This document shows, piece after piece, positions 49,771 through 60,667 of a DNA stretch of 64,000 nt. How positions within the stretch are numbered: position 1 is the stretch's first letter; every line of letters begins with the position of its first letter. Origin of the DNA: Oikopleura dioica (Eukaryota > Chordata > Appendicularia > Copelata > Oikopleuridae); contig OU015566.1 of NCBI GenBank assembly GCA_907165135.1, positions 11,950,157 to 12,014,156 on the forward strand, read 5' to 3'. Position numbers and translations under genes: made by a program. The notes beneath the pieces are model-generated. The model was given only the letters and a program-made list of their open reading frames with translations, had not been told where the DNA came from and searched no databases.

Positions 49771-50415
49771 TGATAATTTCAAAAAAATTTTTGCGGGTCT
49801 GAAAATCGTAAAAATTCTGAAAGTGCAGTTTTCTTCAGCTTGTTGAGACGAGTCGAATGGTGGGTCAAACTCTTGATAACTCCAAGGATTGACCGGTTAA
49901 CCGGCTGGTTACCGGAAAATACGTTTCCGGTCGCCGTTTTTGTTCTAGATATGCTAGGATGATGAATGAACCCGGAAACTGATCCTTATGGTCAGTTCTA
50001 CTGTGGGCAAAAAGATATTGGTCAAATATATAGCGAAACTTTTTTTAACTATAAAAATTCTAAATTTTGTATGTATTTCGTTGTCGCTGCACCTTCCTAA
50101 TTTTCGGTCCCATTTTCATAAGAAAATAGAATTTTGGTGATAAGCATCTTATGGTTAGAGATATGATTCTCATTTTTTCACCCACAGAAGAACTAACTTC
50201 AAGGACCAGTTTCCCGCTTTTTTTGTCATTCTAGCATTTCTAGAACAAAAACGGCGACCGGAAATGTATTTTCCGGGAAATTGCCGGCTAACCGGTTAAT
50301 CATTGGAGCCATCAAAAGTTTGACCCATCATTCGACTCGTCTCGACGAGCTCAAGAAAACTGCACTTTCAGATTTTTTATGATTTCCGGACCCGCAAAAT
50401 TTTTTTTGAAATTAT
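49771..50415. mobile_element. Second long inverted-repeat element
   Basis: About 645 bp with inverted arms of roughly 200 bp. The left arm begins TGATAATTTC and the right arm ends GAAATTATC. The arms share GTGCAGTTTTCTT, GAGACGAGTCGAATG and CGGCGACCGGAAA-type blocks but with many mismatches, so it is older than its neighbour. CTAC flanks both ends and may be a short target duplication. No transposase frame. Confidence 0.7.
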
Positions 50416-50497
50416 CTACTAACTCCTGTTGTAAATAAATCTAATCAAGCATCAACCAGAGAAAAATCCACAACAGAAATCGTTAAAAAAGAGCTTG

Positions 50498-52247
50498 ATG
50501 AAGACACTCGAATTTTTGCTGCTTGCGCTCACTGATGCAAGAATATTAGGTATGTTTAGCTTAATTTTGTCCTTGGGGAATCGGGCGCCCGACAAAACGG
50601 TTCATTGCTTATGAAATTGACGAAAGAACCAAATTATTATTTAAACTTAATAATACTCTGGATAATGGAACGAGTAAGAACTAATTCACGTTATTCCGCA
50701 TACTAAGCGTTAATGTTCGTATCTGTCTGGTAGACAGTGCATTTGATTTAACATTATTTCAGGTTTATACAATGGATCATTGCTAGTAGAAAAATCTTTC
50801 GCTGAAGACTCCCTCTTCAGAAGACGATTTTATGTAGAATTTGAAGATGATGCTGATTTCAATTTGACTGTAGATACAACTGATCCATTCAAACTAGTCA
50901 TTGGATATGAGAACTACTTATTCAACTCATTTGGGGACGATTCTTCAGTCTCTGTCAAAGTCGGCAAGCAGGTAGAAATAAGTGGTGTTGATTTTTGGTC
51001 ACAAACTTTTTAGGTGGACAAAGGAATTTCCGAAATCACAGAAAACTGGATTGAAATACAGTTTGAAGACCAAGAAAAGCCGATTTCCGCTGAATTGAAC
51101 GTAGTTACGTCGACTGAATCACTATCTGCTCCCCTTTTGTCTGGCTCTCTTTCAAGCTCCGAACAAGAAAGGAACAAATTGTTCACTGGCTCTTACGGTG
51201 CAAATTTGCGAAACATTCTCTCAGTCAGTACGTCGGTTATTATTCCAGGTAAAAGTACTTTTAAAACTGAGGAATTAATAAAATTCTTTCAGACTTTCCA
51301 TCGAACATTGACTATGCAACGGTTCGAGAAACCATTGTCAACTTCTTCAAAATGGATGCAGTTAACCAAGTTCAAGTTGTTGATGTTCGAAACTCTTCGC
51401 ATGGAGTTGTTTTCGATGTCTCCATTGGAGTCCTTGTCCCCCAAGCAAAAACATTTCTTCAAGGCTGGAAAGTCTACATAACTGACTTGTTCCGAATGCT
51501 TCAAGTTGAAAACGGCGTCGATGCCAGCTTCACTGCTCCGATTTACAAAGTTGAGGCGCCGAGAGCGAAGAAAGCGTTTATTGCGATTGTTACTCTCTGC
51601 TCTGCTATCATCGTTGGCTTCTTGGTCGCGTTCTTTGTCGTTGGACTCAGAAAGGAGATGACAAAGAAAGAAATTCTGGGAGGCTGGTTTCTTATCAACT
51701 TCAGGCCAAGTTTGTTAGTGATGGCGGAGATGCTCTTGTGGTGGGGCTACAGGTAGAAAGGATTGTAAATCTCAAACTCATTGAAATTAAAAGCGAGCAA
51801 CTGAACATGATTTATCCATCGCGCGACAGCTTTGGGATTGGATTCGTCTTCATCGCTGCTTTTGGGTTCATCTGTTCATGTGGTCGAAGCGTCGCGTATC
51901 TGCTGAGGATAAATCGAGGGAACAAAGAATGGACATTGCCGTGGTCTCAGGGGAATATCGCAAATATCATTGGAATTTTATTTCACGATATTCCTGTTCC
52001 TTTTGCCGTCTATTTCTACTACACGAAGTACTACTCCGTGCTTAGCAGCTTCAAGTTAACAGTGATGGTTTTTCAAGCTGCACACATGACGCTTTTCTTG
52101 AAATATTTCAAAACGCAGAGAGCCGAGAATGTTGCGAAAAGAAAGGAGGGTACATTCTCTCTTGGACATGGCCTGACTTCGCTTTTGTTCTTTTTTGCAC
52201 TTCTTTCGCAGGTACGGTTGATCATCTATCATTTTGTCAGCTCATAA
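50498..52247 (+). CDS. Multi-pass membrane protein with secreted N-domain, unknown family
   Basis: Exons 50498-50549, 50763-50971, 51014-51248, 51293-51639, 51705-52247; 461 aa, phases exact. Signal peptide MKTLEFLLLALTDA, then about 250 extracellular residues including a SEA-like stretch (VNQVQVVDVRNSSHGVVFDV). About five membrane spans follow: FIAIVTLCSAIIVGFLVAFF, GIGFVFIAAFGFICS, NIIGILFHDIPVPFAVYFYY, LTVMVFQAAHMTLFL and LTSLLFFFALLSQVRLIIY. A 65-nt GT...AG intron (51640-51704) reconciles two frames that otherwise look like a frameshift. Family not recognised. The next gene starts 48 nt after the stop. Confidence 0.65.
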
Positions 52248-52294
52248 AAACCTTTTAAAAGTTTTTATAGCATTGAACTAAGATTAATTAGATA

Positions 52295-52721
52295 ATGATG
52301 TTCGCCAGAACCGTCGCCTTACAAACTGGTCGCTTGGCGGTCATGTCCGGAAGCAAAATATCCGCAGTTGTACGAAAAGACTTCACACCTAACTATCCGA
52401 ATTTCGAGGATGTTATTGGACGATCCTGTATGGACACTTTACTTGATGAAAATGGCGCGTTTGTGAATACTCCAAAGTAAGCTTTTGAAAGATTTGCCTT
52501 TTTAAGAATCTTTAAGGCCCTTTCGAAGCACGTGTTTGAATGGCATCGAAACAGGAATAATCGTCATCTTTGGTATAACACTCTTCATCGGACTGCTGAC
52601 CCTTCCTGTCTACGGACATGCTTACTTCAAGATGAGAAGAAGCAAGACTTACCAGGATACTCAACCGATGGACCAAAGAAAAGACCAAGTCGAAGAAGTC
52701 CCAAAGACAACAACTAACTAA
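52295..52721 (+). CDS. Small mitochondrial-type single-span protein
   Basis: Exons 52295-52476 and 52517-52721; 128 aa. The Arg/Ser-rich start without acids (MMFARTVALQTGRLAVMSGS) looks like a mitochondrial presequence. One hydrophobic span (GIIVIFGITLFIGLLTLPVY) is followed by a basic then polar tail, as in small respiratory-chain subunits. Exact identity not recognised. The gene begins 48 nt after the upstream stop, and TTTTTATAG at 52262-52270 is a good SL acceptor, so it is probably the second cistron of an operon. Confidence 0.6.
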
Positions 52722-52942
52722 ATACCTTCAACAATGCTCCTACAATACGCTTTTAACAATTCACTGCTTTTCAAAATAACTTATCGCATCACACGATGCC
52801 TTTTTTGCTAAATAAAAAACATTCCTGCACAATCTAATCGGATCAAGTTTTCAAAATAAAATAATTTTATAACAATTTGTTATTTTTAAAAAAATGAAGA
52901 AGGCACAGTACGAAAACATCTTCAGAAAGGAGTTGATAAATT

Positions 52943-53510
52943 TTAGAAAAGCTTCAAGACTTGTTTCGCTCTGAAGACCTTGCGGCAGACCGGACAGTTA
53001 AGTTCTCTCTTGACGGTTGAGTTTGAATCACCTGAGCTCGCTCCGTTGATTTGCATCATTATGCATCTAATGCAGGCCTAAATTTATTATGTAAACGATC
53101 AAGAGAGACTGCTGAAAAATTACAGTTTTCGCAGTCAAGAGAAATACCTGATGGCAGCATTCAGTTATGCAGGCTCGCTGGCGGCTTGTTTCGTTGTAGA
53201 TTTCAAGACAAACCGAACATCTGATCATGTTGTTGAGTGTATCTTCGTTCATAACCATCAAATCTGAATACATGATTAAAATATCGTCGTCACGATCAAA
53301 AATGCCTTCAGAGGTTGTTGTTCGCATAATGTCGCGAATAGTCTGCTCCATCGTAGCAGCCTCATGTCTAGTTCTTCCACAAAGGATAGAAGTGTCCATA
53401 TGAACATCCTGATCGCCAGAGTTGTCGATCTTCATCCTTTTTTCGGGGCGTTTTTGGCTTGTTGAAGTTCTTCGCTTCATCCTCTCCTGAGTTAAAGTCC
53501 AGCGAGGCAT
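52943..53510 (-). CDS. RING-finger protein, probable E3 ligase
   Basis: Minus strand, exons 53510-53148 and 53077-52943; 165 aa. The N-terminal half is basic and polar (SQKRPEKRMKI). The C-terminal half is a C3HC4 RING: CSVCLEIY, then CCHQACIRC across the splice junction, then CPVC near the C-terminus. The intron is in the middle of the RING, so the intact domain appears only after splicing. RING proteins recruit E2 enzymes for ubiquitin transfer. The long spacer before CPVC (about 30 residues, GASSGDSNST-type) is unusual. Target unknown. Confidence 0.8.
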
Positions 53511-53668
53511 CAAACTTGAAGTTTTACCTTGAAAATCGAGTAGATTAATAAACTGAGGATCATCTAATAAAACAACAAGGGATGGAGCGAAATTCTAGAA
53601 ATAGCGATTCTCTTCCTTGTTTCCAAGTTTCCAGCATTGATAAATGAAACGATCGAAGGTGTTCCTCA

Positions 53669-53742
53669 GCCTTCTTGGCGCAGTTGGTTAGCGCGTCAGT
53701 CTCATAATCTGAAGGTCGTGAGTTCGAGCCTCACAGAGGGCA
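53669..53742 (+). tRNA. trnM-CAU: Elongator tRNA-Met (CAU)
   Basis: A complete cloverleaf. The acceptor strand GCCTTCT pairs with AGAGGGC (one G-T pair), the anticodon CAT is at 53703-53705 in CTCATAA, and the T loop is TTCGAGC. The sequence follows animal elongator tRNA-Met closely. No intron. A TTTTT pol III terminator follows at 53744-53748. Confidence 0.95.
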
Positions 53743-54388
53743 GTTTTTGCTGATTCTAGAGATTTTTTCTGACAAGAGAGGATTCAATTGCTCTTTCTGC
53801 ATGCTGGCATGCCTCTGCAAATGTTAGCCCCGATATCAAACGACGATTCGACTACAAGAATGAATGAATTGCCAAATACTGATTAGCATTTTCTGTATTT
53901 TTTGTTATTTTATTCAGATTTTCTTTCTTTAGTGAATTTAGAACTGTCAAAAAGCCAGGCAAGCAGTCTCAGAAACAGGAGTATGACAGTATACAGATGA
54001 GTTGAAAAAGTTCTTACTGTTGACTCGATTCTAGCGACAGTCCTTACTTGAAAACGTGGGTGATGGTGGTGATGATGATGGTGTTGATGAAAAACAGAAA
54101 AGTGATCAAAGACGAACAGGCTGTATGAAGAAGCTAGTGATGCTTTTACCATTCAAAGATAACATTTGACTTTATAAGACAAGCCAATTATAAATAGTAA
54201 TCAGTCTCCGTACAGCTGTAGATTACGGCTTGAGGTAGCGAAAAAGCAAATTTGGTATTTGTTACTGTTGAGTCTCGGATGAATGGTTTATCTTTGAAAT
54301 TATTACAAGAGTACAGATGATAATGAGTGAACCATTGTCTACGCAAGTCGAAAAGGTACTTTAGAAAATGTAAAAAGGAGCCTTCTAG
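53743..54388. other. Intergenic with short GAT/GGT-type repeat
   Basis: AT-rich spacer after the tRNA. GTGATGATGATG-type microsatellite at about 54057-54090. The first exon of the small coiled-coil gene may lie near 54310-54350. Confidence 0.35.
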
Positions 54389-54501
54389 TTGGGAAAAACG
54401 CGAAAAGAATAATTGAAAAGATCCGTGAGGAGCTTTCAATACTAGAAGCTTCTTTTACAAGTCTCAGTTTAGAAGTTGAGACGGCGAAAGAATTGTTTTG
54501 A
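54389..54501 (+). CDS. Short coiled-coil exon
   Basis: After a TTCTAG acceptor, an open frame gives GKNAKRIIEKIREELSILEA followed by SFTSLSLEVETAKELF and a TGA, with clear heptad spacing. The start exon is uncertain. One phase-compatible choice is an ATG near 54318 with a 70-nt intron. It may be a small subunit of a coiled-coil complex. The next ORF starts 31 nt after its stop. Confidence 0.35.
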
Positions 54502-54532
54502 ATAAGAATACATCTTTTTTCATGGGCAGATA

Positions 54533-54721
54533 ATGGGCACAAACCAATCGGTCGGAAGTGAATTTTACGAAAAAAAAAGAGAAAATAAGTGGGAACTGGC
54601 GGAAGCAGCACAAGAAGATGTGAGTTTAGAAACAAAACAAAACGAGTGTTACGCTCTTATTGTAAAAATTGTAGAAAAGAAACCGCTTCTCAAATATTTT
54701 AAAGTGAATATCTATTTTTGA
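54533..54721 (+). CDS. Small protein with N-myristoylation motif
   Basis: 62 aa starting MGTNQSVGSEFYEKKRENKW. Gly2 and Ser6 match the N-myristoylation consensus. The rest is charged and helical. GGGCAG lies 3 nt before the ATG and is a plausible SL acceptor, with the upstream coiled-coil ORF ending 31 nt earlier, so an operon is plausible. Converges on HAPSTR1, whose stop is 22 nt away. Confidence 0.4.
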   Translation: MGTNQSVGSEFYEKKRENKWELAEAAQEDVSLETKQNECYALIVKIVEKKPLLKYFKVNIYF

Positions 54722-54742
54722 TTTTCTCGAAATTGAAACAAT

Positions 54743-55711
54743 TTAAAAGTCGTCATTTGGAGGCTCGTGGTGAGGATAGGCGCTGAACTCGTTGATCTTC
54801 TGTCGCTTGTGCTCGTAGACGGCGTCGTCGAAGAGCTGCAGGGCTCGTTTGCGGCTCACTTTTTCTGTTCGAGGTGGAGAAGACACGGAGAAGTCGTCAA
54901 GTGTGTTCTGAAATCAGATAAAGATGAAAAATCGACGTTCAAATAAATATAGAAAGAGCAAGAGATCGATGCGCTCTCTCAAGTTTTAATGGCAATCAAT
55001 TACCTGAATATTGCTGAGTTCTTTGTTGCAATTAGTGTTACATCGATGTATGCATGGCTGGCTACTTGGACCAGGTCGGGGCGAGCGTCGCTGCGGCGAG
55101 TTTCGATTTCGCTTCGCCAGACAGGTCTTTTGGCGCTCGAGTGGCGGAACTCCTGGTGGAGGAAGAAGAGGCGGTGGCGAACGATTCGCCATCTTTCCCA
55201 ACATTTCTTCTCGGCGGATCATCCGGCGTCGCGTTCGAAGCCACTTGACGGACTCTTGATCTCGCTGCACGCGGCCAAGCTCCTTTGATTTCTCCCTGAA
55301 TACATTTACTCAGCCGCCACTCATAAAATAAAGTAGAATAAAGGTTTTTAGCAAGACAAAGGGGGATTAGAGCTACTCTCAAATTTGACATAATGGAGAG
55401 TTGAATTACCTGACAGAATTGAAGCTATCCTTCGACTCTTTGTAGAAATCTGTCAATTTGCAAGCAGCTGTTCTGAAGGCTTGATAATTCTCTCTGGATT
55501 GGTTCGAGTACAGTTGAGCGATCGCCAAGGCTGCTTCTCGAAAGCCTGAATAATTTTTTAAAACTGAACCGTAGATGAAGAAGAGTTTACCTTTTTCGAG
55601 TCTGATGAGACTCTGTTGAGCTTCCAGATCTCTTCGTCGCGCAACTTGCTCAAAAGTCGCTTCCAGCGCGGCGATTGCATCTTCCTCCCAAACAGAAAGG
55701 TCGTCGCACAT
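54743..55711 (-). CDS. HAPSTR1: HAPSTR1 (C16orf72-family stress regulator)
   Basis: Minus strand, exons 55711-55591, 55545-55410, 55295-55004, 54907-54743; 237 aa, phases exact. The conserved block FREAALAIAQLYSNQSR, then FRTAACKLTDFYKES, then VKWLRTRRRMIRREEML matches human HAPSTR1 (AVAQLYK, NAATAVTNLYKES, LAWVKKRRRTIRREDL). A Pro-rich segment and a C-terminal RKRALQ...EHKRQKI nuclear-type patch also correspond. HAPSTR1 scaffolds HUWE1 in stress responses. The start ATG at 55711 is the first in frame, but the frame is open upstream to a splice acceptor, so a short extra 5' exon is possible. Confidence 0.83.
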
Positions 55712-56660
55712 TTCTTTTGCAAACTTCCGAACGTTCGCTACAGGAAAAACTAAAAAAAGAATAAATAGAAAAAACTTCTTCCGCTTTTATTCTAGAGAAA
55801 ATCAATAAAAGACGTCTAGAATAACCCAGAACAGTTTTTGGTAATATTATCTTGTCTTGTTCGAATTTGACCGGATTATTCGAAGAAATTCTTGAGCGAA
55901 AAGGTGTTTTGAAGTGTCTGGGTACAAAAATGACTACCCATGATAATTGGCGGAGGAGATATTCTCTTTTCTATAAAATGTCTCATTGATCACAGAAGTA
56001 AGATTACATAAGTAAAAGTTAAATTTATTTCTCTGAATCAAACTTACCTCTTTAAATTCTACGAAAACTTGAACTTCTTTGTGGATCTTTCGTTGTAGAA
56101 TGGGCGCTCTGTATTCTTGTGAATATTATCTTCCCTCTCTTTCCCTCTCTTGCGAAATGGGGATTTGCTTCGAGTGAAGAGGAAAATCTCGTGAGTTGCC
56201 CGGAGCTGAACGACGTATTTTCTGATGGGAGAGTCTGCGTGGCGCGCGCGATTGGCCCCGTCCTGGCCACTCAGAGGGCGAATTTCGCGGATGAGCGAGC
56301 CGAGCTCCTCCACCACCGTGCATCAAGTTGCAGCAAAGCCCCTTGGCTCCCCTTCTTCCTCGAGTATTCACAATTCTATCGAGAGAGTAACCTAAGAAGA
56401 GCGTGAGAATTGGAGAACTGGTGGAACGCGCCTGAGGGCGAAGTGGAGGCAATTATCAAATAATGGCACGAGTAATTAGGAAGGGCTCTATTTTGATTAC
56501 ATAACGAATTTAACACGTTTGGTCAGCATTATCACGTAAATAGGGTGTGTGGAAAAAACAATTGTCTATAACTTCAGCCATTTGTACCGCTTTAACACCG
56601 CTTATACAATCAAATCATATTCTCCCAAATAATTAGCCTGAAAAAGATATGCTCTGCTAG
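55712..56660. other. GC-rich divergent promoter region
   Basis: Between HAPSTR1 (minus) and the LRR-Ig gene (plus). GC-rich around 56200-56460 with an inverted CCAAT (ATTGGC, 56251-56256). Several chance open frames on both strands are composition effects. The LRR-Ig signal-peptide exon must lie in or before this region but was not found. Confidence 0.4.
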
Positions 56661-59132
56661 GCACTTGTGCACACAGTACCGTCACAAGATGTCCCGCTGG
56701 CTGCGACTGTACAGCTGAACAATCCGGCGCCGGTACATTCGTCGATTGCAAAGGCCGAGGACTAAAACGAATTCCGACAACGTAAGAATCTACTCACGGC
56801 TGAATGAGTAAATTTTCAGTTTTCCGGACGACGCGAGGACGATCGATCTGTCGGACAACGAAATCACCAGGCTCGATGAAATCCAGGAACTTGAGCAGCT
56901 GATTACGCTGAACTTGGCGAACAATCGGATATCCGAAATCGATCAAGATTTTTTCGATGACCTCGACGCTCTTACCACCCTCCACCTCTCTCACAATCAT
57001 TTACGGTTTGTTCATAAATCATCAATTCAAAGCACGACTCAAATCTAAAATTTTAGATTTATCGAAGACGATGTTTTCGAGTGGGGCCCTGAAAACCTTC
57101 GGCGATTTTACGTCGATCACAATCGTCTTGAATCCATTACTCACTTCACATTCAACAACTTTGAAAGTCTTGAAACACTTGACATCTCCTCCAACTTCCT
57201 CTTCTATATCGACGACAACGCATTTGAAGACCTCGAAAACTTGCGATCAATCCGTCTTCACAACAACTCCCTTGTGAGTTTTCGTCCTCACTGGTTTGAG
57301 GACATTCTCTACAACTCTATCGACATCACCCTTCATGACAACCCATGGTCATGTGACTCCGACACAGCTATTCTACTCGACTCCAATGAGTTCGACACCA
57401 ATGGGTCTTCCAAAAGAATCCTCAAGGATGCAGTCAATGCTGGAAACTCGCGACTAGAATGCTCCAAGCCGGAAAGTCTAAGTGGCAGAAGTCTTTTCGA
57501 CCTGAGACGAGAAGAAGTTGAAGACATATCTGAAGATATCAAAATTCGATCGATCACGAGTTCGTTTGAAGTGAACGAAGGCGAAGCGATTCTTCTGCGA
57601 TGCGAAGTCACAGGAATTCCAGTGCCGATCATCGATTGGTTCGCCCCCGATGGTGATGAATACTCAATTTCCAACGACGATTTTACGGACGTCCACATGC
57701 ATCAAGACGGTACTCTCGTCATTTTACACGCAGAAGACTTGGACGACGGAGAATACACCTGCACTGCTAAAAATAGCAAACACTCTGTCGAAGCAAAAAC
57801 GACTGTATCTGTCAGGCGGTCCAATGTGGATAAAGATTTCGAAGTGTGCACTTACAATCCTGTCGATAAGACATTCTTCCACGATGTTGAAGGATGTGTA
57901 TCACCTGTCGAGCAAGGAACTAGTTCTCCCATCGCAATTCAAACGAGCGAAAGAAATACTGCCGAAAACTGTCCCCGAAGTTGCGAATGCTCTTACAAAA
58001 CTGCTGATTGCTCTGATCAAAGTAAGACTTCCATGATTCCAATATCTCCTCATCGCTCTCTTTAGATTTATTACAGTTGCCGAGGGTGGTTCCTCCGTAC
58101 GTCAAGCAGTTGAACTTTCAAGACAACGATCTTATCGACTTGGATGGTAATATATGTGAAGATTTCACATGGCTTGAAGAGCTACTAGCAGATCAGAACT
58201 CTGTCACCACTATAAGTCGCAGCGCCTTTAGCAACTGTCGAGCATTGACCAAACTGACCTTGGCCAATAATCAAATACGGCTGCTTGAAAGTGGTCAATT
58301 TTCAGGGCTCACCAAGCTGGAAACATTAGACCTTAGGTATTTAGAATCGAATCTTTTCTGTAATTATTTCATTTATTTAGTGGAAATCTGATTCAACACA
58401 TTCAAAATGGCGTCTTTTCCGGGCTTGTTAGTCTTGAGAGGGTATTTCTAAGAGACAACGAGATCACGCAAATAGCATCAGATGCATTCCACAATCTTCC
58501 AGCTCTCAAACTCATCCATCTCCAGGAAAACAAAATATCAAGACTCGAACGCGACTGGATAGAGGGTAAAGCAAATGCATCAGTATCAAATCTAAATACT
58601 TCTTTCAGGCGCAGCTTCGGTCACTCTTGCAACTATAGATCTTTATGACAATAAAATTGATTGTTCCTGCAGCTTGAAAGAATTCGGCGCTCATCTAAGC
58701 TCGCCAACAAGCACAATTTTCAAGCTTATCAAGCCAGACGAGCTTTCATGCTCCTATCCGATATCGTTGAATGGGAAGCCACTGTCAGAGGTTTGTTAAA
58801 TATCGATGAATCTCGTGATTATTCTGTAGCTCGATTTGGATACCCTTTCGTGCCAAGATGACAACTTACCCATCTACGATGATTACAAGGAATCTGGTGG
58901 CACGCATTTCATGACTTTCTTTGTTGGAATCATATTTTCAATTGCTGGATATCACGGTTATCAAAAATGGAAGATCTGGAGAAGTCGTCAGCCAATGCCA
59001 AGTCGAAGACGAGGTGAATCCCTGCTATAATCAAACATATAAACATAACTTCAAGGCGGTGTTAATGCAGATCTTGACTCCGGCTTGGCTCCACTAATAG
59101 GAGGATCAAATGACGACGAACGATTTGTATAA
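56661..59132 (+). CDS. LRR-Ig-LRR single-pass membrane protein (5' exon missing)
   Basis: Exons 56661-56781, 56820-57005, 57057-58021, 58066-58336, 58381-58565, 58609-58790, 58830-59013, 59056-59132; all phases agree. LRR N-cap (RCPAGCDCTAEQSG), four to five repeats (IDLSDNEITRLDEI; LNLANNRISEID; LHLSHNHL), a C-cap with DNPWSCDSD, then a C2-type Ig domain (ILLRCEVTG...DDGEYTCTAKN). A second LRR array follows with its own N-cap (CPRSCECSYKTADC), repeats (LTLANNQIRLLESG; VFLRDNEITQIA) and C-cap (CSCSL). The membrane span is FMTFFVGIIFSIAGY and the tail is basic then acidic. The family (LRIG/LINGO-like) works in adhesion or receptor signalling. A second LRR block after the Ig is unusual. The start and signal peptide are not resolved. 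Confidence 0.82.
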
Positions 59133-59587
59133 ATAATGTTGCACTCATGCATATTTATGATATAAAAAGTATCATAAAATGTTTATCTATTTAGACTTTA
59201 TTACTTATCAAGACTTAGAACTTATTCCAAAAGTGAGAACGGTGCGTTTCTAAATTGCACTTTTCTGTATTTTCGTTACTGTAATTTTAACTCGATCAAA
59301 CTTATCCTGCCTTTTCCTTTATCCGAGTTTACCTAAATCTCTTATTTTCTGTAGATGCTCAATGATGGGCATTGAATTTCTTATTTCTGTACCTGAAAAT
59401 GCCAAAAACATGAATAAAAAAAAGCCCAGACTAAAAAAACAATCCTTTCGGTTTTCGATAGAACACACCGCCACGCACTCGGGCGGGCAAATACGGTACT
59501 ATCGAAACTTTGGATTTATGTACTTTGTGTGTTTATCGCAAGTGACAGGCCGGTATTTGCGGTATCATCGTTTGCATGGGTTAAATA
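59133..59587. other. 3' UTR and spacer
   Basis: LRR-Ig 3' UTR and AT-rich spacer. A short GCAAATAC...GTATTTGC inverted pair lies near 59490-59560. No gene seen. Confidence 0.35.
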
Positions 59588-59829
59588 TTAACCCTTGGTG
59601 GTTCGAACGAGAGGGCTCCAAAGGTCCGAAATTAGTCTATCCCAGACACACCATTTTCGTAAATTTTATTCGTATTTTTTCGAGAAATCCAATATTTTTT
59701 GAGCATTTTTCGAATCCCTACTTCAGTATAAGGTAAAGCTGGCTACATAACGTACATGTGAATATTCAACACAACGTTAGGGCCTCTTGCCTACCACTGG
59801 ATGGGAACGTTCGACCACCAACGGGTTAA
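59588..59829. mobile_element. piggyBac-like MITE (TTAA target)
   Basis: The element body 59592-59825 (234 bp) is flanked by TTAA on both sides. The ends are CCCTTGGTGGTTCGAACG on the left and CGTTCGACCACCAACGGG on the right, near-perfect inverted repeats. A TTAA duplication plus CCC ends is the signature of the piggyBac superfamily. No transposase frame. Confidence 0.75.
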
Positions 59830-60016
59830 AACAGAAATAGAGATGCAGAGAGCTTTTGAATAGAGCATTGTTTTATATTTGGCAAGATAATTGTTATTGC
59901 GAGCATAGTTTTTTGATGAGGAAGTATTTCGTGGTCGCTCATTTGAATATTTGATTGTTCGAACATGGAACCAATAAACCCAAGAGTACATTTACAGCAT
60001 CAGCGCTTGCATAAAT

Positions 60017-60667
60017 TTAAACATGATGAGTCTTCCTGGCATGCGCATGGTCCAACTCTCGATTCTGGTGAACAAACGTCGCACATCCAATCGCAAAAGT
60101 CGCCAGAAACAGTAAAACAAGAAAGATAATTATGCAAATCCAGGTTCGATATAAAGACGCTAAAGTAACCCTCGTACAGTCAGAGGCGGAAGAATGTGTT
60201 TACTCACGTATTGGAAAGAAAAAGCGCCGGAAGAATGTCGTTTTCTCAGAATTGATGCAGTAATACTCGCCTGTGTCGAGCTCGCTTGCATTGCGCAGGT
60301 AAAACTCCCACTGACCTTCGACATTTCGACTGATTAAGTTGCTCAGTAAACTTTGACGGACTCACTCTCTTTCGAAAGAAAAGCAAAATCATAACGTTGG
60401 AATGTGTCAATAATTATCAAAGTTTGAATGAGAGGAGCCCAATTCTTGAGCCTTCGTTTTTGATCGCAAGAAATAAAGTTTCTTCTTTTCTATTTTTTCC
60501 ATATAAATTTCGCCTGAGCTCCACCTCAAAAATCATCTTACCGCTTCGAAAAAGAACATTTTAATTACATAATCATAGTCCGAGTCGCATGACAAGGCAA
60601 TACTCCCGCCAGTATGATAAAAAGTCGTTTGCGATATGAGTATAATTATTTCTCTCAACGAAAGCAT
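60017..60667 (-). CDS. V-type Ig single-pass membrane receptor
   Basis: Minus strand, exons 60667-60542, 60444-60362, 60329-60208, 60159-60017; 157 aa, total 474 nt, phases exact. The hydrophobic start MLSLREIIILISQ is a short signal peptide. One V-set Ig domain: GGSIALSCDSDYDYV (first Cys), KMFFFEANWAPL, then EGQWEFYLRNASELDTGEYY with the second Cys, the D-x-G-x-Y-x-C motif. A short stalk, the membrane span ICIIIFLVLLFLATFAIGCA and a His-rich 18-residue cytoplasmic tail follow. One intron is only 32 nt. No tyrosine motif in the tail. Ig-like receptors of this size serve in recognition or adhesion. The ligand is unknown, and no ORF listing would reveal the gene. Confidence 0.77.

Noticed and set aside
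51640-51704. Apparent frameshift in the multi-pass membrane protein
   Set aside because: A 65-nt GT...AG intron in phase 0 joins the two frames, so no frameshift is needed.
54989-55391. Three overlapping frames on both strands in HAPSTR1 exon 3
   Set aside because: Only the frame with VKWLRTRRRMIRREE continues in phase from both neighbouring exons.
56059-56452. Several open frames in the GC-rich region
   Set aside because: High CG content removes stop codons by chance on both strands. No domain or splice support.
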